Assembly (NCBI GenBank): GCA_910585165.1
Contig: CAJUBX010000075.1
Location: forward strand, 1-11,707
Reading direction: 5' to 3'
Origin: an uncultured Oscillibacter sp.
Lineage (GTDB): Bacteria > Bacillota > Clostridia > Oscillospirales > Oscillospiraceae
DNA: 11,707 nt
Positions 1 to 6,335 of this stretch are shown here, piece by piece (within the stretch, counting starts at the first letter, position 1; each line of letters opens with the position of its first letter). A program made the translations under genes and the position numbers. Below the pieces are notes generated by a model. It made no database searches. It saw only the letters and a list, made by a program, of their open reading frames with translations, and was not told the origin of the DNA.

Positions 1-1218
1 GGCGGGCACCATGGCCTTGAAGCCCTCGGGGATGCAGCCCATCATCTCCTTGAAGCTCATGGCCTTGCGCTCCAGGTAGTAAATCAGCGTGACCACCAGG
101 GCAAAGGCGGAGCCCAGCATCAGTCCCACGGAAGCGTCGGAGTTGGAGAAGGCGGTGATGAAGCCCTCGCCGTCAAAGAAGCCGCCGGAGTAGATCATGC
201 CGATGACGCAGAAGATCACCAGCGTCACCACCGGGAACACCAGGTCCAGCACGGAACCCTTGTCCTCCACTACCTCCGCCTCCGCATTGGCATAGGGATT
301 CGCGCCGGAGAAGAGGTCGCCCTTCTCCTGGGCGTTTTTCTCAAACCGGGCCATGGGGCCGAACTCGGCCTTCATGACAATCATGCCCACCATCATGACG
401 ATGGTCAGCAGGGCGTAGTAGTTGTAGGGGATGGCCCGCAGGAAGAGGTTGAAGCCCTGGCCGTCCTCGGCGAAGCCCGCCACGGCGGCGGCCCAGGAGC
501 TGATGGGGGCGATGATGCACACCGGGGCGGCGGTGGCGTCGATGATATAGGCCAGCTTCGCCCGGGAGATGTTGTGCTTGTCGGTGATGGGCCGCATGAC
601 GCTGCCCACGGTGAGGCAGTTGAAATAGTCGTCGATGAAAATCAGCACGCCCAGGAGCACGGAGGCCAGCTGCGCGCCGACACGGCACTTGATGTGGTCC
701 TTGGCCCAGCGGCCGAAGGCGGCGGAGCCGCCCGCCTTGTTCATCAGGCACACCATGGAGCCCAGGATGATCAGGAAGATCAGGATGCCCATGTTGTAGC
801 TGTCGGTGACGGAGGCCACAATGCCGTCGTTGAACACATGGAGAATCGTGCCCTCAAAGGCGAAGTTGGAGTACAGCAGGCCGCCCACCAGAATGCCCAC
901 AAACAAAGAGGAATAGACCTCCTTGGTAATCAGGGCCAGGGCAATGGCGATGATGGGGGGAATCAGGGCCCAGAAGGTGTTGTAGAAACGGCTGGGGGAC
1001 TCCACATACCCAACGCCGCCGCAGGACTCGCAGGTAACGGCCTCCAGGTCCTCGGACAGCACAACGCCGGAGCTTCCGCAGTCGGGACACTCGATGTACT
1101 TGGTTCCGGCCACATCGGTCAGGTCCTCCCCGGCCGCCAGGGCGGGGACGGTCATGGCCGCGCACAGCAGCAGCATCACTGCCAGCAGAGGCAGGAACCG
1201 TCTTCTCAGCTTTCTCAT
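1..1218 (-). CDS. NhaC-superfamily transporter, lysine-riboswitch controlled (3' end off window)
   Basis: This is an integral membrane transporter of the NhaC Na+/H+ antiporter superfamily; 406 codons are visible and the C-terminus lies beyond the left edge. It opens with a basic, hydrophobic signal-like segment (residues 1-29, ending PALAA). Two CxxC pairs follow (C44/C47 and C63/C66) in a DnaJ-like zinc-finger pattern, then many hydrophobic segments from about residue 78. The segment FIDDYFNCLTVGSVMRPITD and the later ATAAPVCIIAPISSW are typical of the superfamily. ATG 1218 is preceded by AGGAGAG. The leader carries a lysine riboswitch, and NhaC-like proteins under that riboswitch have been predicted to be lysine transporters (sometimes called LysW). 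I therefore infer lysine uptake coupled to Na+ or H+, not simple Na+/H+ exchange. Family is confident; substrate is inferred from regulation only. Confidence 0.9.
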   Translation of the reverse strand, partial: MRKLRRRFLPLLAVMLLLCAAMTVPALAAGEDLTDVAGTKYIECPDCGSSGVVLSEDLEAVTCESCGGVGYVESPSRFYNTFWALIPPIIAIALALITKEVYSSLFVGILVGGLLYSNFAFEGTILHVFNDGIVASVTDSYNMGILIFLIILGSMVCLMNKAGGSAAFGRWAKDHIKCRVGAQLASVLLGVLIFIDDYFNCLTVGSVMRPITDKHNISRAKLAYIIDATAAPVCIIAPISSWAAAVAGFAEDGQGFNLFLRAIPYNYYALLTIVMMVGMIVMKAEFGPMARFEKNAQEKGDLFSGANPYANAEAEVVEDKGSVLDLVFPVVTLVIFCVIGMIYSGGFFDGEGFITAFSNSDASVGLMLGSAFALVVTLIYYLERKAMSFKEMMGCIPEGFKAMVPA

Positions 1219-1235
1219 AACGCTCTCTCCTAAAT

Positions 1236-1271
1236 GAAAAATGAAGTCATGACAGCTCGTCATGACTTCAT
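1236..1271 (-). terminator. Riboswitch expression-platform terminator
   Basis: Leftward, the arm ATGAAGTCATGAC (1271-1259), loop GAGCT and arm GTCATGACTTCAT (1253-1241) form a perfect 13-bp stem, followed by TTTTC. It lies between the aptamer and the ribosome site of the transporter. Its 5' arm can instead pair with the 3' strand of aptamer helix P1: GTCGTG with CATGAC and TTCAT with ATGAA, positions 1289-1301 with 1259-1271. That gives a switch in which lysine binding frees the terminator. Confidence 0.85.
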
Positions 1272-1469
1272 ACCGTACACACTTTCGGATGAATCCACGA
1301 CAGCGCTCCACCTCCGAGGAGGTGACAGTCCGCGGGATATTCTCTCCGCGGCCCGGCTCCGGCTCCCTCAGGCGGGAGGGCGAAACCTCGGCGGAAGCCC
1401 CTTTCCCCCTCCCCGGTTCCTGAACCTGTGGGGAGGCGTACTCATGACGTCCGCGCCTCTATCATGCTG
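1236..1469 (-). promoter_or_regulatory. Lysine riboswitch (L box) with terminator
   Basis: Read leftward, the leader shows conserved L-box blocks in order: GATAGAGGCGCGG (1451-1463), GAGTA (1439-1443), a GGGGAAAGGGGC/GCCGAGG block (1386-1412), GCCTGAGGG (1365-1373), CTGTCAC (about 1323-1329) and GGAGCGCTGTC (1299-1309). P1 forms between GATAG (1459-1463) and CTGTC (1299-1303) and extends outward. Two further helices are clear: CCGCGG/CCGCGG (1330-1335 with 1346-1351) and CACCTCC/GGAGGTG (1310-1325). The layout matches my memory of the Bacillus lysC leader. Such elements bind lysine and, in Firmicutes, usually stop transcription of lysine synthesis or uptake genes. A covariance-model search (Rfam lysine riboswitch) would be decisive. 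Confidence 0.92.
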
Positions 1470-1475
1470 GCACCT

Positions 1476-1503
1476 ATTATAATAAGCAATTTGAAAATGT
1501 CAA
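1476..1503 (-). promoter_or_regulatory. Sigma-A-type promoter of the riboswitch-transporter unit
   Basis: Leftward TTGACA (1503-1498), a 16-bp spacer and TATAAT (1481-1476) match both consensus boxes perfectly. The predicted start near 1469 falls right at the 5' strand of riboswitch P1, which supports both calls. Confidence 0.85.
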
Positions 1504-1680
1504 CACTCTTTTTTCCCTTTTTCCGGCTTTTTCCACTCCGCCCCCCTTCCGCCGCCGTTTTCCGCCGGAAAAGCGCGTCCGTCCCCGGCGGATTTTCCCG
1601 GCTCTTTGCGCAGTTTGACCAGCCCCGGCAGGGGGCGTTTCCGGCTTTGTCGGGCAAAACGCCGATTTTTGGAAAAGTGT

Positions 1681-1708
1681 TTGACTTCATGCGCCGTCAT
1701 GTTACAAT
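1681..1708 (+). promoter_or_regulatory. Sigma-A-type promoter of the aminotransferase
   Basis: TTGACT (1681-1686), a 16-bp spacer and TACAAT (1703-1708) give a likely start near 1715 and a leader of about 60 nt. The gap between the two divergent promoters (1504-1680) holds no gene that I can support. Its one small palindrome is TTTTCC-GCC-GGAAAA at 1558-1572, for which I claim no function. Confidence 0.7.
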
Positions 1709-1776
1709 AAGAAAATGCACCTCCCGGAGCGGGGGGTGTTCCTGTGAATTCAAACGGCCCCAAGGAGGCGAAAAGG

Positions 1777-2979
1777 ATGAAGTTTTCCAGCAAATGCGAG
1801 GCGTGCAGCCTCTCCCCCATTCGGAAATTCCACCCCTATGTGGTGGCGGCGGAGGCAGCCGGGCGGCGCGTTCTCCATCTGAACATCGGGCAGCCCGACG
1901 TGGAAACGCCCCGGGCATTCTTTGACGCCGTGCGGAGCTTCCAGGGTTCCGTCCTGGCTTACGCCCCCGCCGCCGGCGTGGACGCGTACTTAGAGGCCGT
2001 GGTGGATTATTACCGGAGCTTCGGGATCTCCCTGGCCCCGGAGGATATCCTGGCCACCTTCGGCGGCAGCGAGGCCCTCCAGCTCACCGCCGCCTGCATC
2101 CTGGACGAGGGGGACGAGGTGCTGATTCCCGAGCCCTTTTACCCCAACTACGGCACCTTCATCGGCGTTACGGGGGGGAAGATCGTCCCCATCCCCACCA
2201 CGGCGGAGGAGGGCTACCGCTTCGCCCGCCGGGAAAAAATTGAGCCCCTGATTACCGGGCGCACCAAGGCCATCATGATCACCAACCCCGGCAACCCCAC
2301 CGGCGCGGTCCTCACCCATGAGGAGCAGCGGCTGCTCCTGGACATCTGCAAGGAGCATGGCCTCTTTCTCGTCAGCGACGAGGTCTACCGGGAGATTATC
2401 TACTCCGGGAAAACCCTCAGCTCGGCGCTGGAGTTTGAAGACGGGGCGGAGAACGTCATCGTCACCGACTCCATCTCCAAGCGCTTTTCCTCCTGCGGCG
2501 CCCGGGTGGGCGCGCTGATCTCCCGGAACAGGCATTTCATGGAGCTGGCCATGAAAATCTGCCAGGGCCGCCTCTGCGCCGCCACCCTGGACCAGATCGG
2601 CGCCGCCGCCCTTTACCGGACAATGACCCCGGACTACCTCCGCTCCGTCCGGGACGAGTACGGGCGGCGGAAGGACGCGCTGGTAGAGGCCCTTTCCAAG
2701 CTCCCCGGCGTCACCCACAGCTCCCCGGAGGGCGCGTTTTACGTCATGGCCACGCTGCCGGTGGACGACGCGGAAAAGCTCCAGTACTTCCTGCTCCAGG
2801 AGTTCCAGGACCGGGGCGAAACCGTCATGTACGCCCCCGGCGAGGGCTTCTACGCCACTCCCGGCAAGGGCCGGAATGAAATCCGCATCGCCTACGTCAC
2901 GAATCCCCAGGAGCTGACCCGGGCCATTGAGCTGCTGGGCCTGGGCATTGAGGCGTATAACCGGAAATACGGGAAATAA
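1777..2979 (+). CDS. PLP-dependent class I/II aminotransferase
   Basis: This is a 400-residue fold-type I aminotransferase of the aspartate aminotransferase superfamily, transferring amino groups between an amino acid and a 2-oxo acid in the cytoplasm. Visible active-site landmarks are NPGNPTG (Asn170), SDEVY (Asp201 and Tyr204, pyridine-ring contacts), SISKRFSSCGARVG with the Schiff-base lysine K235 and phosphate-binding R243, and NEIRIAY with R370, the expected carboxylate-binding arginine. I chose ATG 1777 because AAGGAGG (1762-1768) sits 8 nt upstream; an in-frame GTG at 1744 would add 11 residues but lacks a comparable site. The gene is divergent to the lysine-riboswitch transporter and 16 nt upstream of the Dabb gene, probably co-transcribed with it. 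Substrate cannot be told from sequence; a link to lysine or another amino acid taken up next door is speculative. Confidence 0.93.
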   Translation: MKFSSKCEACSLSPIRKFHPYVVAAEAAGRRVLHLNIGQPDVETPRAFFDAVRSFQGSVLAYAPAAGVDAYLEAVVDYYRSFGISLAPEDILATFGGSEALQLTAACILDEGDEVLIPEPFYPNYGTFIGVTGGKIVPIPTTAEEGYRFARREKIEPLITGRTKAIMITNPGNPTGAVLTHEEQRLLLDICKEHGLFLVSDEVYREIIYSGKTLSSALEFEDGAENVIVTDSISKRFSSCGARVGALISRNRHFMELAMKICQGRLCAATLDQIGAAALYRTMTPDYLRSVRDEYGRRKDALVEALSKLPGVTHSSPEGAFYVMATLPVDDAEKLQYFLLQEFQDRGETVMYAPGEGFYATPGKGRNEIRIAYVTNPQELTRAIELLGLGIEAYNRKYGK

Positions 2980-2995
2980 ACGGGAGGAGCCTTTT

Positions 2996-3280
2996 ATGAT
3001 CCGCCATATCGTCATGTGGAAATTCCGCCCCGGCACCGGGGCGGAGCAGGAGCAGTTCCTCAGCGGCCTCCGGGCGCTTCAGGGCGTAATCCCCCAGCTG
3101 CTGCGCAGCGAAGCGGCGCGAAACGTGGGGGAGGGGAACTACGACGCGGTTCTAATCAGCGAGTTCCAAAGCCTCGCGGATTTGGAAGCCTACAAGAACG
3201 ATCCCCGGCACAAGGCGGTCTCCGCCCTGTGCAAATCCATCCGGGAGGACCGGGTGGCGGTGGATTACGAGATTTTATAG
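2996..3280 (+). CDS. Dabb-family (stress-responsive alpha/beta barrel) protein
   Basis: This 94-residue protein matches the Dabb / 'stress responsive A/B barrel' family (dimeric ferredoxin-like barrel). It starts MIRHIVMWKF, the usual first beta strand with a His near residue 4, and contains the F-x-S-L-A-D-L-E-A-Y followed by D-P-R-H pattern common to the family. Such proteins are cytoplasmic and mostly uncharacterised; some relatives are small-molecule enzymes. GGGAGGA (2982-2988) precedes ATG 2996. It follows the aminotransferase by 16 nt, so it probably shares that transcript. The TAG stop coincides with the end of a 181-bp inverted-repeat element, which appears to have inserted exactly there without changing the protein end. 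The specific role is unknown. Confidence 0.85.
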   Translation: MIRHIVMWKFRPGTGAEQEQFLSGLRALQGVIPQLLRSEAARNVGEGNYDAVLISEFQSLADLEAYKNDPRHKAVSALCKSIREDRVAVDYEIL

Positions 3281-3456
3281 TCAATAAACTTGAAAAGTAT
3301 CAAAGATACCTTTCAACAGCGGCTTTCGCTGTGGCCGCCTTCGGCGACCAGTTTATATGACTTCATAGTTCCGTTGCTGCGCGCTTTGCGCGCCGGCAGG
3401 CCTAGAGCCTGCTGCTTGAAAAATGGCAATGCCGTTTTTCAAGTTAACGGACTATA
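3276..3456. mobile_element. MITE-like element with TA target duplication and internal hairpins
   Basis: The ends are imperfect inverted repeats: TATAGTC-aata-AACTTGAAAA (3276-3296) against TTTTCAAGTT-aacg-GACTATA (3436-3456), 17 of 21 positions complementary. Reading the element as TAGTC...GACTA leaves TA on both sides, as for Tc1/mariner/IS630-type movement. It is non-coding and packed with stems: 3290-3316, 3316-3332, 3336-3346, 3379-3393 (GCGCGC-TTT-GCGCGC), 3396-3412 (GCAGGC-CTAGA-GCCTGC) and 3415-3443 (13 bp). A longer stem (ATAG-t-TCCGTT 3365-3375 with AACGGACTAT 3446-3455) encloses the last three. It carries no transposase, so any movement would need help from elsewhere. Copies in the rest of the genome would confirm it; only one copy is in this window. 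Confidence 0.6.
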
Positions 3457-3473
3457 TAGCGTATGGCAAACAA

Positions 3474-3506
3474 GGCCGCCGCCCTTCTCAGGGCGGCGGC
3501 CTTTTT
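3474..3506 (+). terminator. Strong intrinsic terminator
   Basis: GGCCGCCGCCC (3474-3484), a 6-nt loop and GGGCGGCGGCC (3491-3501) form a perfect 11-bp stem followed by TTTTT (3502-3506). It ends the aminotransferase-Dabb transcript. Only 7 bases separate it from the stop of the converging acetyltransferase, and its leftward flank (TTGTTTG) could make it work in both directions. Confidence 0.88.
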
Positions 3507-3512
3507 ATCCTG

Positions 3513-4151
3513 TCAGACGCTGCGCCGCAGGGCCTCCAGGTCTCCCGCCTGAATGGCCCGGAGCTTCCCCGACAGCTTTTCAAGGGGCCAGTCCCACCAT
3601 TTGAGCTCCAAAAGGGCGCCGATGGTCTCCTGGCCGAACCGCTTTCGGATGGGCCTTGCCGGAACGCCGCCCACAATGGTATAGGGCGGCACGTCCTTCG
3701 TCACCACGGACCGGGCGGCCACGATGGCCCCGTCCCCAATGGTTACGCCGGACAAAACCACCGCCTCATAGCCGATCCACACGTCGTTCCCAATCACGAT
3801 GTCACCCCGGTGGTCCCAGGCCTCCGTCACCTCCATGCCGTGGTCCCACTCCTCATAGAAGATGGGGAACACATAGGTGGACAGGGAGCCCAGGGCGTGG
3901 TTGGCGCTGTTCATCAAAAACCGCGCGCCGCAGGCGATAGAACAAAACTTCCCTATCACCAGCCTGTCGCCGTTGACCGGATAGTGGTACAGCACATTGC
4001 GGCGCTGAAAATCCCTGGGGTCGTGGACAAAATCGTTATAAATTGTGAAATCGCCGATTTCAATATTGGGATTCTGCACGGCGTTTTTCAGATAAATGGT
4101 CTGGCTGTCTCCCGTCCTGGGGTACAGCTTCGTTGAAGCCGGAACCGTCAT
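3513..4151 (-). CDS. Vat/CatB-like xenobiotic O-acetyltransferase (hexapeptide repeat)
   Basis: This 212-residue protein belongs to the left-handed beta-helix acetyltransferases of the xenobiotic (XAT) class, which use acetyl-CoA. The resemblance to Vat streptogramin A acetyltransferases is clear from memory: VLYHY, GDRLVIGKFCSI (61-72), a MNSANH motif with the candidate catalytic H85, GDIVIGNDVWIG (116-127), VTIGDGAIVAARSVVTKDV with hexapeptide spacing, YTIVGGVPARPIRKRF, and a C-terminal LKWWDWP helix region. The length is normal for the family. ATG 4151 is preceded by AAAAGGAGA. It lies 135 bp downstream of the phosphoesterase in the same direction; the gap is AT-rich with only weak promoter-like hexamers. 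It could acetylate an antibiotic, or equally a sugar or other hydroxyl substrate: many chromosomal members have no known resistance role. Confidence 0.87.
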   Translation of the reverse strand: MTVPASTKLYPRTGDSQTIYLKNAVQNPNIEIGDFTIYNDFVHDPRDFQRRNVLYHYPVNGDRLVIGKFCSIACGARFLMNSANHALGSLSTYVFPIFYEEWDHGMEVTEAWDHRGDIVIGNDVWIGYEAVVLSGVTIGDGAIVAARSVVTKDVPPYTIVGGVPARPIRKRFGQETIGALLELKWWDWPLEKLSGKLRAIQAGDLEALRRSV

Positions 4152-4286
4152 GAAATGTTCTCCTTTTGTTTTGTTCTATAGTTTGGACGATTCCGGCTTA
4201 GGCAATGCAGCGCCTCACCTGTCTCCACCCTCTTCTATTTTAAAATTACTTTTATAAAAATATTTCGGAATTGTCAGCCGCCTGTT

Positions 4287-4760
4287 TCAGCCCCGCAGCA
4301 GCGCCGTCCGCGCGTTCAGCCTGCCGTTTTCCAGGGTCACGACGCCATAAGAGGGCCGGACGTAGTCCCCGATACTGCCGGGGTTTAAAAACAGCGTCTT
4401 CCCCCGCATGTCCACCAGGGGCTTGTGGGTGTGTCCGAATAAAAAGAGGTCCAGGTCCTTTTCCTCCGCCGCCAGCCCCGCCGCCAGCAGGGACTGCTTC
4501 ACGCCGTAGGTGTGCCCGTGGCACAGCAGCACCCGCTTATCTCCTAAGTACAGCAGCTTCTCCGCCTCCCGGGACCCCCGGAAATAGTCGCAGTTGCCGT
4601 ATACCTGTTCCAGGGGCAGCTCCGGGAAGCGGTCGTGGAGCCGTTCGCCGTCCCGCCAGCAGTCCCCCAGATGATAAATCATCCGGGGCTCCTCCCGCTC
4701 CACCGCCTGAATCATATTGGAGATGTTTCCATGGGAATCGGATAAAACCAGTACTTTCAT
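4287..4760 (-). CDS. YfcE/MJ0936-family metallophosphoesterase
   Basis: This 157-residue cytoplasmic calcineurin-like phosphoesterase has the full set of dinuclear metal motifs in order: D8-x-H10 (SDSHGN), G32-D33, G55-N56-C57-D58, H81-G82-H83 and G109-H110-T111-H112. The short length and motif spacing fit the YfcE/MJ0936 group, whose members hydrolyse phosphodiesters such as bis-pNPP in vitro; physiological substrates are mostly unknown. ATG 4760 is preceded by an AGAGGA site. It is the first gene after its own promoter, divergent to the FAD oxidoreductase, with the acetyltransferase downstream on the same strand. Family is confident, substrate unknown. Confidence 0.92.
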   Translation of the reverse strand: MKVLVLSDSHGNISNMIQAVEREEPRMIYHLGDCWRDGERLHDRFPELPLEQVYGNCDYFRGSREAEKLLYLGDKRVLLCHGHTYGVKQSLLAAGLAAEEKDLDLFLFGHTHKPLVDMRGKTLFLNPGSIGDYVRPSYGVVTLENGRLNARTALLRG

Positions 4761-4825
4761 AACGCGTTCCTCTCTCCCGCTTCCGGCGCGGGCATTCCCG
4801 GTTTCTCCAGTGGATAGTACACATC

Positions 4826-4854
4826 AGTATAGTGGCGTCCTTACAATTTTGCAA
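4826..4854 (-). promoter_or_regulatory. Promoter of the phosphoesterase gene
   Basis: Leftward TTGCAA (4854-4849), a 17-bp spacer and TATACT (4831-4826) give a start near 4819, about 60 nt upstream of the ATG. The -35 hexamer is its own reverse complement and is also used by the divergent promoter call. Confidence 0.72.
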
Positions 4855-4878
4855 GAATTTATGCATTAAATTTATACT
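4849..4878 (+). promoter_or_regulatory. Promoter of the FAD oxidoreductase-ldh pair
   Basis: Rightward TTGCAA (4849-4854), an 18-bp spacer and TATACT (4873-4878) fit a sigma-A promoter in an AT-rich stretch. It would leave a leader of about 125 nt before ATG 5010. That leader has an unused AAGGAGG at 4959-4965 with no standard start codon after it, and no riboswitch that I recognise. Confidence 0.6.
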
Positions 4879-5009
4879 TTATTAAAAAATCCCCAAAATA
4901 TCAGGCAGAATTATCCGAATTTTGTAAATTTTTTTGTGCCGCCGCCGGGACTTCGGAGAAGGAGGCATAATCCCCGCCGGAGCGGTCAAGCTAACAGCGA
5001 GGTGATTCC

Positions 5010-6335
5010 ATGGATTCCATTTGGGCGCAAACGGCGGATATGCCCCGGTTTTCCCCTCTGGACGGGGACCTGCGTACGGACGTGCTGGTGGTGGGCGGCG
5101 GACTGGCGGGGCTGCTGTGCGCCTATTGGCTGAACCGGGAAGGCGTGGACTGCGCCCTGGTGGAGGCGGACCGGCTCTGCGGCGGCGTGACGGGGAACAC
5201 CACCGCCAAGCTCACGTTTCAGCACGGCCTGATTTACGCCAGGCTTCTCCGGGAGTTCGGCCCCGAGCGGGCCCGGCTGTATCTGGAGGCCAACCGGGCG
5301 GCCCTGGGGCAGTACCGGGCGCTCAGCCGGGAGATCGGCTGCGATTTTGAGGAACGGGACAGCTATGTCTATGCCCTGACGGACCGGCGGAAGCTGGACC
5401 GGGAGCTGGAGGCCCTGGCGCGCCTGGGGTTCCAGGCGGAGCTGACCGAAACCCCGGCCCTGTCCATGCCCACGGCGGGGGCGGTGCGGTTTCCGAGGCA
5501 GGCCCAGTTTCACCCGCTGAAATTCGCCGCCGCCATCGCCGGGGGGCTGCGGATTTACGAGCACACAAAGGTTCTGGAGCTGGGCCCCGGCACGGCGGTA
5601 ACGGACCGGGGGACGGTGCGGGCGGAAAACATAGTCATCGCCACCCACTTCCCCCTGCTGAACAAGCACGGGGGCTACTTCCTCAAGCTCTATCAGCACC
5701 GCTCCTACGTCCTGGCCCTGGAGAACGCCCGGGAGGCAGGGGGCATGTACGTGGACGAGGGGGAAAAGGGCCTGTCCTTCCGGGATTATAGGGGATTCCT
5801 CCTCCTGGGGGGCGGCGGCGGCCGGACCGGAAAGAAGGGCGGCGGCTGGCGGGAGCTGGAGGACTTCGCCGCCCGGCACTATCCCCAGGCAAGGATCGCC
5901 GCCCGCTGGGCCGCCCAGGACTGCATGACCCTGGACGGCGCGCCTTACGCCGGGCGCTATTCCAGGGGGACGGAGGGGCTGTATGTGGTCACGGGCTTCA
6001 ACAAGTGGGGGATGACCTCCTCCATGGCGGCGGCGATGATGCTGGCGGATTTGATACGGGGAAAGGAAAATCCCTGGGCGGAGCTGTTCGACCCGTCCCG
6101 GAGCGTAATGCGGCCCCAGCTGGCGGCCAACGCCTGGGAATCCGCCCTGGGCCTGCTGACCCCCACGGCCCCCCGGTGCCCCCACATGGGCTGTGCGCTG
6201 AAGTACAACGCCCAGGAGCGCAGCTGGGACTGCCCCTGCCACGGCTCCCGGTTTGGGGAGGACGGGCGGCTTTTGGACAACCCGGCCACAGACGGCAAAA
6301 AAACGATGAGCATTGACAGGGAGGACATTTCATGA
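5010..6335 (+). CDS. FAD-dependent oxidoreductase with shortened C-terminal Rieske motif
   Basis: This 441-residue protein starts with a Rossmann FAD-binding motif, DVLVVGGGLAG (24-34), in the DAO/glycine-oxidase-like superfamily. It continues through a typical substrate/FAD domain with GFNKWGMTSS (329-338) near the end of that fold. The last 60 residues hold a Rieske [2Fe-2S] signature: C390-x-H392 and C408-x-x-H411, followed by GSRF. The usual first half of a Rieske domain seems absent, because TPTAPRCPHMGC joins directly to the oxidoreductase. Related YhfW-like proteins, as I recall them, can have the same short form. The reaction is not predictable; electrons could pass between a reduced substrate, FAD and the iron-sulphur centre. 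Its TGA overlaps the ldh start as ATGA, implying translational coupling. ATG 5010 follows GAGGTG by 5 nt. Confidence 0.9.
   Translation: MDSIWAQTADMPRFSPLDGDLRTDVLVVGGGLAGLLCAYWLNREGVDCALVEADRLCGGVTGNTTAKLTFQHGLIYARLLREFGPERARLYLEANRAALGQYRALSREIGCDFEERDSYVYALTDRRKLDRELEALARLGFQAELTETPALSMPTAGAVRFPRQAQFHPLKFAAAIAGGLRIYEHTKVLELGPGTAVTDRGTVRAENIVIATHFPLLNKHGGYFLKLYQHRSYVLALENAREAGGMYVDEGEKGLSFRDYRGFLLLGGGGGRTGKKGGGWRELEDFAARHYPQARIAARWAAQDCMTLDGAPYAGRYSRGTEGLYVVTGFNKWGMTSSMAAAMMLADLIRGKENPWAELFDPSRSVMRPQLAANAWESALGLLTPTAPRCPHMGCALKYNAQERSWDCPCHGSRFGEDGRLLDNPATDGKKTMSIDREDIS

Noticed and set aside
574..1482. Rightward open frames over the transporter and riboswitch
   Set aside because: They overlap a well-supported transporter and its structured leader on the other strand.
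1744..1776. Upstream in-frame GTG start for the aminotransferase
   Set aside because: The ATG at 1777 has AAGGAGG at ideal spacing, and family N-termini fit the shorter form.
1990..3036. 348-codon open frame opposite the aminotransferase
   Set aside because: It is an antisense shadow of a gene with intact PLP motifs.
1262..3366. TGACTTCAT present at 1263-1271, 1682-1690 and 3358-3366 as a possible regulatory site
   Set aside because: The three copies fall in unrelated contexts (terminator arm, promoter -35, MITE interior), so coincidence is more likely.
4959..4969. AAGGAGG before the FAD oxidoreductase as the start of a short leader peptide
   Set aside because: Only ATA follows at start-codon distance; no standard start codon supports a small gene.
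4986..6242. 418-codon open frame opposite the FAD oxidoreductase
   Set aside because: It is a GC-rich antisense shadow with no ribosome site; the sense protein has clear FAD and Rieske motifs.
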